23,156 bases of DNA, taken from NCBI GenBank assembly GCA_964383905.1, contig CAYLJO010000092.1:1-23156 (forward strand). Direction: 5' to 3'. The stretch comes from CAYLJO01 sp964383905. Its GTDB lineage: Bacteria; Acidobacteriota; Blastocatellia; Pyrinomonadales; Pyrinomonadaceae. The position numbers and the translations under genes are program-made. Positions 7,866-14,747 of the stretch are shown here, one piece after another (the stretch's first letter is position 1; every line of letters begins with the position of its first letter). The notes below the pieces were generated by a model that saw only the letters and a program-made list of their open reading frames with translations, searched no databases and had not been told where the DNA came from.

Positions 7866-8375
7866 TTACTTGACGCCGAAAGACCCGCTGAGCATCGCCG
7901 TCCCCCAATGGATCATGATTTCCGCATTATCATCTTTGCCGACGAGGTTGATCGCCAGTTGTTCCGCCGAATCAGTCGTTTTATCGAGCTTCAATGGGAG
8001 TTCGGCAATGTAGCCTTCTTTTAAAGGCGGTGCTCCCCAAATGCCTGTCTTCGGGTGAAAGGCTAAGATCCAGGTGTCGGGGCCGGTCTTTTTTACCCAC
8101 AGCGAGTATTTGCCGGCTTTTAGTTCTTTGCCCGCGACAAGGAGGTCGCCGGTGGATTCAATCTCCGTCGCTTGATTCATGCCGACGCGCCATACCGTGC
8201 CGACCTCGGCCTTTGCCAGCATGTCGCGTCCTTTGAGGCTCGGCCGGCCGTAGTTGATCGAAACCTTCTTGGAATTAACTGTCGCTTCGGCGGTGCCACG
8301 CTTATTGTCTTGGGCCAGCAAGGGAGCGGCCAAGCACAGCAGAAGTATCAGGGGGACTATCTTTCTCAAACTCAT
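7866..8375 (-). CDS. Secreted DUF2911 protein
   Basis: 169 residues from the ATG at 8373-8375, which has a near-perfect AGGAGGA ribosome-binding site. The open frame continues to 8456 but the upstream part lacks such support. Residues 1-22 form a clear signal peptide ending in LAAPLLAQ. The mature part fits DUF2911: NYGRPSLKGRDML, then GTVWRVGMNQATEI, then LKAGKYSLW, and a C-terminal domain ending in MIHWGTAMLSGSFGVK. DUF2911 proteins are small secreted or periplasmic beta-rich proteins of unknown function, common in Bacteroidota and Acidobacteriota. No neighbour suggests a role. Confidence 0.85.
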   Translation of the reverse strand: MSLRKIVPLILLLCLAAPLLAQDNKRGTAEATVNSKKVSINYGRPSLKGRDMLAKAEVGTVWRVGMNQATEIESTGDLLVAGKELKAGKYSLWVKKTGPDTWILAFHPKTGIWGAPPLKEGYIAELPLKLDKTTDSAEQLAINLVGKDDNAEIMIHWGTAMLSGSFGVK

Positions 8376-8800
8376 TTGGGGGTTCCTCCTCTTAGTAAAT
8401 ATCTGAAGGGTGAAAGCGGCGAATAGCGCGCTTGCGGTCAGGGTGTTCTTCAACACTCAAGGTAATTCCAGCGGCGTTATCATACATGATTTACAAGAAT
8501 AAGAGAAAATCATGGGTAGCGAGGCCAATGTCTATTCATTTTCGGCGAGGGGGTGCAGTAATCCGAAAGTCAGAGGCGTGAGAGAGTAGTTCCCTCAGGG
8601 ATAGCTGAAGATTCTTTTGCCCCTCCGGGGCTTACCGGCAACTTATTTCTGAGCAGCCTTTAAGTCTATCCGCTTTCTTTGAAAAGCCGTTTGTTGACCT
8701 TATTAATCCCGGCATTGAGCCATTGCATCCGCGTGTTATTTCTGGCATCCTCACCAAACGCTTAAGGTCTTACTACTACTTTCAAAGTGGAGGAGAAGGA
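8376..8800. other. Non-coding spacer upstream of the peptide/oxygenase unit
   Basis: This 425-base spacer separates divergent transcription units and must hold both promoters. A short perfect hairpin GCCCC-TCC-GGGGC lies at 8619-8631 without a T-tract. A TTGACC hexamer at 8694-8699 could be a -35 element, but no good -10 follows at normal spacing. I see no credible gene. Confidence 0.5.
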
Positions 8801-9088
8801 ATGTCTAAACAAATCGATCAGCCGGAGGTCGAGAGACAAGAACCGCCGGCATCAGGTCTTCTGCTATCGGTGGAAAATCTCGAAGGGGGAAAGCAGTACA
8901 GCGCGAGACAGGCGGATAAAGCGGACACCGACGCAGATTTGCAAGATACGTCTGACGAGCTGAGCGACGCGGATGGGACGGACGAGTCTGACGCCGACGG
9001 AGCGGATGAATCGGATACCGACGGGACGGATAACGGGGATACCGATGGGACCGACACTTCAAGGGACGCGGACGGCCTTGATACTTAG
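8801..9088 (+). CDS. Asp-rich tandem-repeat peptide, candidate modification substrate
   Basis: 95 residues from the ATG at 8801, which follows AGGAGAAGGA; the frame is open further upstream, but this start is clearly best. There is no signal peptide. Residues 1-38 are ordinary and include ASGLLLSVENLEGG, a leader-like stretch ending in Gly-Gly at 29-30. Residues 39-95 contain 21 Asp and end in four tandem octapeptides of the form [S/G]-D-[A/T]-D-G-[T/A]-D-x at 55-86, plus a final partial copy. The stop TAG directly abuts the start of the oxygenase gene. A small leader-plus-repeat peptide next to an Fe(II)/2-oxoglutarate oxygenase suggests a RiPP-like substrate, but the DxDG pattern could also bind calcium. 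No named family is recognised. Confidence 0.75.
   Translation: MSKQIDQPEVERQEPPASGLLLSVENLEGGKQYSARQADKADTDADLQDTSDELSDADGTDESDADGADESDTDGTDNGDTDGTDTSRDADGLDT
8963..9058 (+). repeat. Four 24-bp units encoding octapeptide repeats
   Basis: Units at 8963-8986, 8987-9010, 9011-9034 and 9035-9058 encode SDADGTDE, SDADGADE, SDTDGTDN and GDTDGTDT. Many differences between units are synonymous (GAC/GAT, GGG/GGA, GCG/GCC), so the protein pattern is better conserved than the DNA. Confidence 0.85.
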
Positions 9089-10315
9089 GTGGCTGATGGC
9101 CGGTCTATGGAGGGCATGGTCTTCGATAATCTAGAGAAACTTTTGGGGCCATGCCTCCTGGAGGATTTTCTCTCTTCCACTTGGGGGAAAACATACCGTC
9201 ACATACCAGGCGACCCAGGGAAATTCGCAAACCTGCTGCCCTGGAGCCAGTTGAACGAAATCCTGAGGCGGCACCGCCTTGACTTCCCGCGCCTCCGCTT
9301 GATACAGAATGGGCAGAGCCTCCCGACCTCCTCTTACCTCCGGCATGCCGTGGGCGGGCGGCGAAAGGTAAGTATCCCGCGCCTCTTACCCGTCGAATTA
9401 ACCGAGCAGCTCCGTCAGGGTGCGACGCTTGTGCTCGACGCTGTTGACGAGTTGTATCAGCCGCTTGAAGAGTTGGCCGAAGGCTTAGAGCTCTTTTTTC
9501 ACGAGCGCATACAGATCAATGCCTACGCGGGATGGCGCACGTCGCGCGGCTTTGACCTGCACTGGGATGATCATGACGTGTTCATCATTCAGGTCGCTGG
9601 TCGAAAGCGGTGGGGTGTGTATGGCATGATGAGGCCGTACCCTCTGGCACAAGACAGCGAGGCAAATAACAGGCCTACTGAAGGGCCCCTTTGGGAGGCG
9701 ACGCTTCAAGACGGAGAACTCTTATACATTCCGCGGGGGTGGTGGCATGTCGCAACGCCGCTGGCCGAGCCGACGCTTCACCTGACAGTCGGTGTCCACA
9801 ATCGTACCGGAATCGATCTCCTGCGGTGGCTGACAGACCGGATGCGCTCCAGCGAGGTCTTCCGCCGGGACTTGCCACGCTTCTCTTCCAATGACAAGCG
9901 CGCGGCGTGGGCCGAACGCTTGCGCCAAGAGTTGTTGGCAGGGTGGGACGGGGGCCTCCTTGACCGCTATTTCAGTGACTCGGATGCGACGGTCGAGCCC
10001 CGCGCTCGCCTAAGTTTGCCGTGGAGTCCGACGCCGGAAATTCTTCCCCGTTCAAGGGGCACACTGGTCCGCTTGACAGCGCCTCGCCCGCTGGATTTGC
10101 AGGTTCGGGAGGGCGTCATCGAGTTTTCATGTCATAAGAAGCGATGGCGATTCGCGGATAAGGCGCTGGTCGTTCTGCGTCCGTTAGCAGAGCGACGCGT
10201 GTGCTCGGTCGCCGAGCTGTGCGAAGCGGCCGGAGGTACGCTTGAAGAGAAAACTGTCCAGACTTTTCTTGGTGAATTGATCCTTCACGGATTGCTTGCC
10301 GTCGTCAGGGATTAG
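9089..10315 (+). CDS. JmjC/cupin_4 Fe(II)/2-oxoglutarate-dependent oxygenase
   Basis: 408 residues, related to the ribosomal-oxygenase (YcfD/RoxA, MINA53/NO66) branch of JmjC hydroxylases. The metal triad is intact: His158 and Asp160 in GFDLHWDDHDVFIIQ and His220 in IPRGWWHVATP. The 62-residue spacing is the same as I recall for YcfD. GRKRW follows the first motif as in the family. The C-terminal ~70 residues, from VLRPLAERRVCSVAEL onward, look like the winged-helix domain of these enzymes. Known relatives hydroxylate Arg or His of ribosomal proteins, but here the neighbour is an Asp-rich peptide, which suggests a dedicated substrate. The start is uncertain: GTG 9089 abuts the preceding stop, and ATGs at 9107 and 9116 are alternatives. 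Confidence 0.9.
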   Translation: MADGRSMEGMVFDNLEKLLGPCLLEDFLSSTWGKTYRHIPGDPGKFANLLPWSQLNEILRRHRLDFPRLRLIQNGQSLPTSSYLRHAVGGRRKVSIPRLLPVELTEQLRQGATLVLDAVDELYQPLEELAEGLELFFHERIQINAYAGWRTSRGFDLHWDDHDVFIIQVAGRKRWGVYGMMRPYPLAQDSEANNRPTEGPLWEATLQDGELLYIPRGWWHVATPLAEPTLHLTVGVHNRTGIDLLRWLTDRMRSSEVFRRDLPRFSSNDKRAAWAERLRQELLAGWDGGLLDRYFSDSDATVEPRARLSLPWSPTPEILPRSRGTLVRLTAPRPLDLQVREGVIEFSCHKKRWRFADKALVVLRPLAERRVCSVAELCEAAGGTLEEKTVQTFLGELILHGLLAVVRD

Positions 10316-10322
10316 CTCGTTT

Positions 10323-11222
10323 ATGGCTGACCGACATTTTTTTTTCTGTTCCGAATTATCTTCACAGGTCGCCGAAATAACCTACGGAACAGCGTCTATT
10401 GGCGATGTGTGGCTGCTCCTCGAGTACCGGCAATCATGGTGGCCAAAAGCTTTTCAAGACAGCGCCCTCTCACCGACAGTCAAGGCCTATTTGAAAAGGG
10501 CTGTGAGACTCATTCCGCGATCCAGACTGCTATTCATCAAGCAAGATCGAATTAACAGAGGCCACCTCAACCTATTTGTGGTGCGCTGTCGTGAAACGGA
10601 TCCTTCCGTTGTGAAATTCGAGCTAGGTAGTTACGAAAGGCTATTAGACATCGATATTCCATCAGCCGTGGCTGGCGATTCACTCGCCGGAGGAAGTCTC
10701 ACGAATAAACCGGTAATCCTGGTGTGCACGCACGGCAGACGCGACAAATGTTGCGCCAAGTTCGGCTATCCGGTCTATAAGGCCCTCAGGGGATTCACCG
10801 GTGACTCTGTGTGGCAGTCGTCCCACGTCGGCGGGGATAGGTTTGCTGCCAACCTTGTCTGCTTTCCGCACGGACTGTTTTATGCGCACGTGACGGAAGA
10901 AGGAGGTAAGAGGATAGTTGGCGAGTATAACCGGCGGCGGCTGGTCTTAGACGGATACCGGGGGCGCGCCTGTTACCCGTACCCTGTACAAGCCGCCGAG
11001 TTCTTCGTCCGCAAAAATTCTGGTATCAGCGGCATTGACGACCTGCGTTACCGTGAGCATGAGCAGAGGGGGGAAAACACCTGGCGCGTCAGGTTCGACA
11101 CACTACATGACGGCGGGGTTCACGAAGTGAATGTGATCAGCCGGGCGTCAGATTTTAAGAACTATATCACGTGCCATTCGACGGAAGAGAGAAGAGTGGT
11201 TCAATACCTGTTGGGTGATTAG
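10323..11222 (+). CDS. Sucrase/ferredoxin-like thioredoxin-fold [2Fe-2S] protein
   Basis: 299 residues from ATG 10323, seven bases after the oxygenase stop; an upstream in-frame ATG at 10296 would overlap that gene. The Suc_Fer-like signature is clear: VCTHGRRDKCCAKFGYPV, then WQSSHVGGDRFAANLVCFPHG, then a C-terminal CYPYPVQAAEFFVR. In yeast Apd1 this fold holds a [2Fe-2S] cluster with two Cys and two His from CxH...C and HxxxH. Here the second His position is Asp (HVGGD), a form I recall from other bacterial members. Tight linkage suggests it supplies electrons or keeps iron reduced for the oxygenase, or takes part in maturation of the peptide. That role is inference. Confidence 0.88.
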   Translation: MADRHFFFCSELSSQVAEITYGTASIGDVWLLLEYRQSWWPKAFQDSALSPTVKAYLKRAVRLIPRSRLLFIKQDRINRGHLNLFVVRCRETDPSVVKFELGSYERLLDIDIPSAVAGDSLAGGSLTNKPVILVCTHGRRDKCCAKFGYPVYKALRGFTGDSVWQSSHVGGDRFAANLVCFPHGLFYAHVTEEGGKRIVGEYNRRRLVLDGYRGRACYPYPVQAAEFFVRKNSGISGIDDLRYREHEQRGENTWRVRFDTLHDGGVHEVNVISRASDFKNYITCHSTEERRVVQYLLGD

Positions 11223-11231
11223 GTGATCTTT

Positions 11232-11269
11232 ATGAACCGCGGAGGACTCGAGAGGACGCGGAGGAAAAG
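11232..11269. repeat. GAACCGCGGAGG dispersed repeat
   Basis: ATGAACCGCGGAGGACTCGA, followed by GAGGACGCGGAGGAAAA. It sits ten bases after the sucrase/ferredoxin-like stop codon and just before the lipocalin-like gene. Same family as 5702-5739 and 7602-7640. Confidence 0.7.
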
Positions 11270-11304
11270 CTTTGAAGTTCTAAATCGAAAGGTTGGTTGC
11301 GCGC

Positions 11305-11709
11305 ATGAATGAATTCATTGGCAGTTGGAAGCTTCTATCGGTGGAAGAGCGCCAACCTGACGGCGCGACGACGTATCCGTACGGCCAACACCCTGTCGGC
11401 ATGCTCGTGTACGACGCGAGTGGGCACATGGCCGTACAAATTATGCGAAGTGACCGCCCGGCTTTGTCTTCGCGCAACTGGCAGGAGATGACCCCGGAAG
11501 AGATAAAGGCGGCCGTCGAAGGGTTCACCGCCTTCTTTGGCACATACGAAGTTCACGAGAAGGAGGGCGTCATCATCCATCACGTGGAAGGCCATCTGTT
11601 TGCGACCAGTGTTGGTAAGAAGCTCAAACGTTTCTTCGAATTCGCGGGCGACAGATTGATCCTCAGACCATCCGATAACCGGCAGGTGGTGTGGGAGCGT
11701 CTCAAATAA
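11305..11709 (+). CDS. Lipocalin-like domain protein
   Basis: 134 residues, essentially one lipocalin_5-type domain. The opening MNEFIGSWKLLSVEERQPDG contains the GSWxL signature of the first strand. It is followed by PVGMLVYDASGHMAVQIMR, FFGTYEVHEKEGVIIHHVEG and GDRLILRPSD, the repeating strand pattern of a small barrel. These proteins probably bind small hydrophobic ligands, and many are annotated only by fold. No signal peptide is present, so it is cytoplasmic. ATG 11305 is preferred over the TTG at 11293 because it begins exactly at the domain. The preceding dispersed repeat separates it from the oxygenase unit, so I do not count it as a member. Confidence 0.8.
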   Translation: MNEFIGSWKLLSVEERQPDGATTYPYGQHPVGMLVYDASGHMAVQIMRSDRPALSSRNWQEMTPEEIKAAVEGFTAFFGTYEVHEKEGVIIHHVEGHLFATSVGKKLKRFFEFAGDRLILRPSDNRQVVWERLK

Positions 11710-11742
11710 TACCGCTGCTGGAGGAATTATGCGTCGGCCTGT

Positions 11743-11760
11743 GGTGAATGATCATTCACC
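11743..11760. repeat. 18-bp perfect palindrome GGTGAATGATCATTCACC
   Basis: Fully self-complementary, between the convergent lipocalin-like and Rieske genes. Its right edge runs into a degenerate CACCGCGGAGG repeat (about 11757-11785). It may act as a bidirectional terminator hairpin or a protein-binding site. Confidence 0.7.
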
Positions 11761-11803
11761 GCGGAGGGCTTGGGAGGAAAACTAGAGAATGAAGAAACCC
11801 TCC

Positions 11804-12919
11804 TCAATGCTCGAGGCCCGTCTTCAAATTGGCGTAGAGAAGCTTGTGGAAGAGGTGCTCTCCGGCTTCGCGCCTGACCGACAACCGCCCGGCCATATAC
11901 GCGCGCGATGAGAGGCCGCGCTGGACTGACTTGCAGATCGACACGTCTTCATCCTGGATCCGCTGCCCGACGGTGATGCTCGTGAGATTGTGCTCCCGAG
12001 ACCTCTCTGAAAGATCGGCGAAGTAGAAGTCGAAAATGACCTCGGTCCGGTCGACCCCGCGCGGGATGACGATGTTCGTATCCATCACCCCCCGGTACCA
12101 ATTGATCATGAAGTTAGGATAGATCCAGTAGTAGAGAGCGCGGTCACCCTTTCGAACGGCGCCGGTTTGCGCCTCGGCGCCCTTGGTCACGATGGGGCTG
12201 GATTGGAGGCAGAAACGCTCGCCGTTCTCGACGGTGTAGCTGCTGTAGTCGAGAACGCTGTCGAGCCCCTTATGAAGATGTGGTATGTGATAGCCGCCGT
12301 CGAGATAGTTATCGACGAAGACCTTCCAGTTGCAGTCGAAAGAGTAATAGCGCCGCTCCATCCAGTGGAGATTCCCAAGTCCCAAGGGCCGCACCCGACT
12401 GACGAGGTCGCCGCCGAGAAAGCCATCCAGCGAAGGGCCACCGTGCTCGAGCTTCACAAACACCCAATTCTCCCAGACGGCCGTCTCGACAGGGAGGAGA
12501 CCGTTTGCGGCACGGTCGAAATTGCAGACGCCGGCGAAATCCGGCGTCCCTTTGAGTTGCCCTTCGAGCGTATAGGTCCACCCATGGTACGGGCAGCGCA
12601 GGTTGTGCGTGCTCCCTTCGGCCCCGGTCATGACGGCGGCGGCGTGGTGGCGGCACACATTGAAGAATCCGCGCAGGACCTGATCATTACCCCTGACGAT
12701 CACAATCGGCTCTCCGGCCACTTCCCAGGTGACGTACCGGCCCGGCTCGCGGACCTGATCGGCACGACCCGCGAACTGCCACGACCGGGCGAAGACCGTC
12801 CGTCGCTCTAAGTCCATGATTCGGGGGTCAACGTACCACGGTGCCGGGATCGTCCACGCCTCGGCCAGTGGCGCCTTCTGGTTGTAGCTCTCGACGATCT
12901 CTCTGACGGAGGCTTCCAT
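11804..12919 (-). CDS. Rieske non-haem iron oxygenase, choline-monooxygenase type
   Basis: 371 residues. The N-terminal Rieske [2Fe-2S] domain has Cys89-x-His91 in NVCRHHA and Cys109-x2-His112 in CPYHGW. The C-terminal catalytic domain has the mononuclear-iron site in DNYLDGGYHIPHLH (His211, His216), with a late Asp in QDED. The NYLDGGYHxP...H wording closely resembles plant choline monooxygenase and bacterial betaine demethylases rather than ring-hydroxylating dioxygenases. Probable reaction: oxidation or N-demethylation of a quaternary or methylated amine. ATG 12919 has AAGGAG upstream and lies 12 bases after the GcvT-like stop, so the two are co-transcribed. No ferredoxin or reductase partner is adjacent. 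Confidence 0.9.
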   Translation of the reverse strand: MEASVREIVESYNQKAPLAEAWTIPAPWYVDPRIMDLERRTVFARSWQFAGRADQVREPGRYVTWEVAGEPIVIVRGNDQVLRGFFNVCRHHAAAVMTGAEGSTHNLRCPYHGWTYTLEGQLKGTPDFAGVCNFDRAANGLLPVETAVWENWVFVKLEHGGPSLDGFLGGDLVSRVRPLGLGNLHWMERRYYSFDCNWKVFVDNYLDGGYHIPHLHKGLDSVLDYSSYTVENGERFCLQSSPIVTKGAEAQTGAVRKGDRALYYWIYPNFMINWYRGVMDTNIVIPRGVDRTEVIFDFYFADLSERSREHNLTSITVGQRIQDEDVSICKSVQRGLSSRAYMAGRLSVRREAGEHLFHKLLYANLKTGLEH

Positions 12920-12931
12920 GCTTCGGACTCC

Positions 12932-14131
12932 TTACGTGACCGGCGTCGCGGTCTTCCTCTTTGGATTAAAGAAAGGGGTCTTGACGACCGTCGCCCCGAC
13001 GCGATGACGGACGGCTTCAACCGTGAGCTCTATTTCGAGGCGAGTGCCCGGTCTGGCGTGCTCCCGTTTGACAGTCGCGAGCGCGATCAATTTCTTTAAG
13101 GTGGGTGACCACGATGTCGAAGTCGCCTTTCCCGCCTGGGCCCCATCCTTGTAGACAGGCACCGGCAACCGCGACGCCGCCGGGGAGACCGTGGGGGGCA
13201 GACCCACTTCATTGTATACCTGCTCCACCTCTGTCCAGCTAATGTCGAGTCCGACGATCTCGCGCAGTTGCCCGCGTTTCTCTTCTTCGACGAGGGCTCG
13301 TTGCCCGACGAACCGCCCCTTGTTGAGGTTGACGAGGCGCGCCAGGCCCATCTCAAACGGGGAGTATTTCTGGGATTCGATGAGCGACTTCTTGCTGCTG
13401 TTGAAGTCCACGTCGATCAGAAGGAGCCCCGCTTCGATCCGGGCGACGTCGAGCGCGAGCATGCCGGCCGGGTGAATGTCGAACGCGCGTCCGTCCTTCA
13501 TCAGCGCGTCCCATACCTTGACCGCCTCGTTCGCCCGCATCCAGATCTCGTACCCGAGATCGCCGGTGTACCCCGTCCGGGAGATTTCCACGCGCACGCC
13601 GGCGATTGTACCTGTGGTGACGCGGAAGTACTTGAGGTTCTCGATGTCCGCATCGGCGAGGTGTCTCAGCAAGCGCCCCGACGTCGGGCCCTGGAGCGCG
13701 AGCGCCGCAACAGCTTCGGAGATGTCTTCAATCTCGACGTCCATCCCGACCGCGTTCCGGTGAAACCAGCGAAGGCTCGGGTCGGCCGCGGTCCAGCGGT
13801 AGGTGTTCTCGGCGAGACGGGAGACTGTCCCGTCGTCGATGACCTTGCCCCGCTCGTCGCACCAGGGGGTGTAGATGACCTGTCCCACCGAGACCTTTCG
13901 CATGTTGCGGGTGACGATCCGGTCGACCAGACGGGTCGCGTCCCGGCCGGTGACCCGGTACTTGTAGAGGGGAGAGATATCGATCAGGGCCGCGGCATTT
14001 CGGATCGCGTTGTACTCGTGCTCGTGGTGCGGCTCGTAGGAGCTGACGGCGTAGTAGCCGGACCACTCGCGATAGCTCAGGCTCTCGCAGAGCGCAAAGG
14101 TTCTCTCGTGAAGCGCAGTTCCGACCGGCAT
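12932..14131 (-). CDS. GcvT-family folate-dependent aminomethyl/demethylase protein
   Basis: 399 residues, the length of a GcvT/DmdA-type tetrahydrofolate enzyme. Conserved parts are AALIDISPLYKYRVTG near the N-terminus, CDERGKVIDDGTVSRL (equivalent to the IDD of GcvT), GYTGDLGYEIW, the ARIEAGLLLID stretch, and KGRFVGQRAL. The family transfers a one-carbon unit from a methylated amine or sulfonium substrate to tetrahydrofolate. The rest of a glycine-cleavage system (P and H proteins) is absent here, which argues against ordinary glycine cleavage. It is first in an operon with the Rieske oxygenase, so capturing the one-carbon unit released by demethylation is likely. ATG 14131 has TGAGGTG upstream; the TTG at 14143 is not needed. 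Confidence 0.88.
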   Translation of the reverse strand: MPVGTALHERTFALCESLSYREWSGYYAVSSYEPHHEHEYNAIRNAAALIDISPLYKYRVTGRDATRLVDRIVTRNMRKVSVGQVIYTPWCDERGKVIDDGTVSRLAENTYRWTAADPSLRWFHRNAVGMDVEIEDISEAVAALALQGPTSGRLLRHLADADIENLKYFRVTTGTIAGVRVEISRTGYTGDLGYEIWMRANEAVKVWDALMKDGRAFDIHPAGMLALDVARIEAGLLLIDVDFNSSKKSLIESQKYSPFEMGLARLVNLNKGRFVGQRALVEEEKRGQLREIVGLDISWTEVEQVYNEVGLPPTVSPAASRLPVPVYKDGAQAGKATSTSWSPTLKKLIALATVKREHARPGTRLEIELTVEAVRHRVGATVVKTPFFNPKRKTATPVT

Positions 14132-14150
14132 GAGACACCTCAATGTGTAG

Positions 14151-14179
14151 TTGTCAGAGCGAGCGATTATAAGTATGCT
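14151..14179 (+). promoter_or_regulatory. Putative sigma-70 promoter of the toxin-antitoxin pair
   Basis: TTGTCA at 14151-14156 and TATGCT at 14174-14179 are separated by 17 bases, ending about 50 bases before the antitoxin start. Prediction from pattern only. Confidence 0.35.
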
Positions 14180-14229
14180 AACTAGTCCTCAGCAAGTTGC
14201 AAGAACTGACAGAGGCAAAGGAGAGAGTT

Positions 14230-14418
14230 ATGAGTACCGCAAAAGAAGAGGTTGAATCCTTGTTAAACAATTTACCTGATGACTGCTCACTGGAAGATAT
14301 TCAGTACCATCTTTATGTGCTTGAAAAGGTTCGTCATGGATTAGAAGCAGCTGATGCTCAAGGAACGGTCAGACAAGAAGAAGCTGAAGGGCAATTGAGT
14401 AAATGGCTTACGAAGTAG
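14230..14418 (+). CDS. Type II antitoxin of a ParE/RelE-type pair
   Basis: 62 residues from the ATG at 14230, preceded by AAAGGAGAGAG. It is hydrophilic and helical: EEVESLLNNLPDDCSLEDIQYHLYVLEKVRHGLEAA is followed by a C-terminal EEAEGQLSKWL. The final motif, an acidic helix ending in KWL, is typical of small antitoxins that wrap the toxin with their C-terminus. It overlaps the toxin gene by 16 bases, the normal layout of such operons, so translation is coupled. The N-terminal half is too short to name a DNA-binding fold, though autoregulation is usual. The open frame extends to 14197 but without a ribosome-binding site. Confidence 0.85.
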   Translation: MSTAKEEVESLLNNLPDDCSLEDIQYHLYVLEKVRHGLEAADAQGTVRQEEAEGQLSKWLTK

Positions 14419-14702
14419 TGTGGTCCCCGAGAGCCATTGAAGATGTCGAAGGGATCGCACTTTACATTTCTCGTGATTCCACCGCTTATGCTGCAGCGGT
14501 CGTAAAGAAGATACTCGATACCACCCGCAATCTCACCCACTTTCCTTTGGCCGGGCCAATCGTGCCAGAGTTTGACGATGAGAACATCCGAGAACAGTTT
14601 GCTTACAGCCATCGAATTATTTACCGTATTCAGGGCGAGACAATTACGATCGCAGCGGTGATTCATGGCAAGCGACTTTTAGAGCTGGATATGCAATCAT
14701 AG
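14403..14702 (+). CDS. ParE/RelE-family toxin
   Basis: 99 residues with the compact RelE/ParE fold. It begins VVWSPRAIEDVEGIALYI, has a central helix region ending TRNLTHFPLAGPIVPEF, and ends YRIQGETITIAAVIHGKRLL. The wording is closest to the ParE branch (gyrase inhibitors) but separation from RelE mRNA endonucleases is not certain. It is complete and has the antitoxin just upstream, so it is probably functional. It sits between two operons that look metabolically related (GcvT/Rieske and the FAD enzymes) and may help stabilise the region or simply have inserted between divergent promoters. Confidence 0.88.
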   Translation: MAYEVVWSPRAIEDVEGIALYISRDSTAYAAAVVKKILDTTRNLTHFPLAGPIVPEFDDENIREQFAYSHRIIYRIQGETITIAAVIHGKRLLELDMQS

Positions 14703-14747
14703 AATCAAACTGCCTTTGATCTAGCCTGCTATCGAACCGTTTAAAGC

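Noticed and set aside
8619..8631. GCCCC-TCC-GGGGC as an intrinsic terminator
   Set aside because: The stem is short and no T-tract follows on either strand; it also lies between divergent genes, where a terminator is not expected.
13268..14185. 305-aa plus-strand frame opposite the GcvT-like gene
   Set aside because: It is the mirror of a confidently assigned GcvT gene in a GC-rich region; no domain or start signal is visible.
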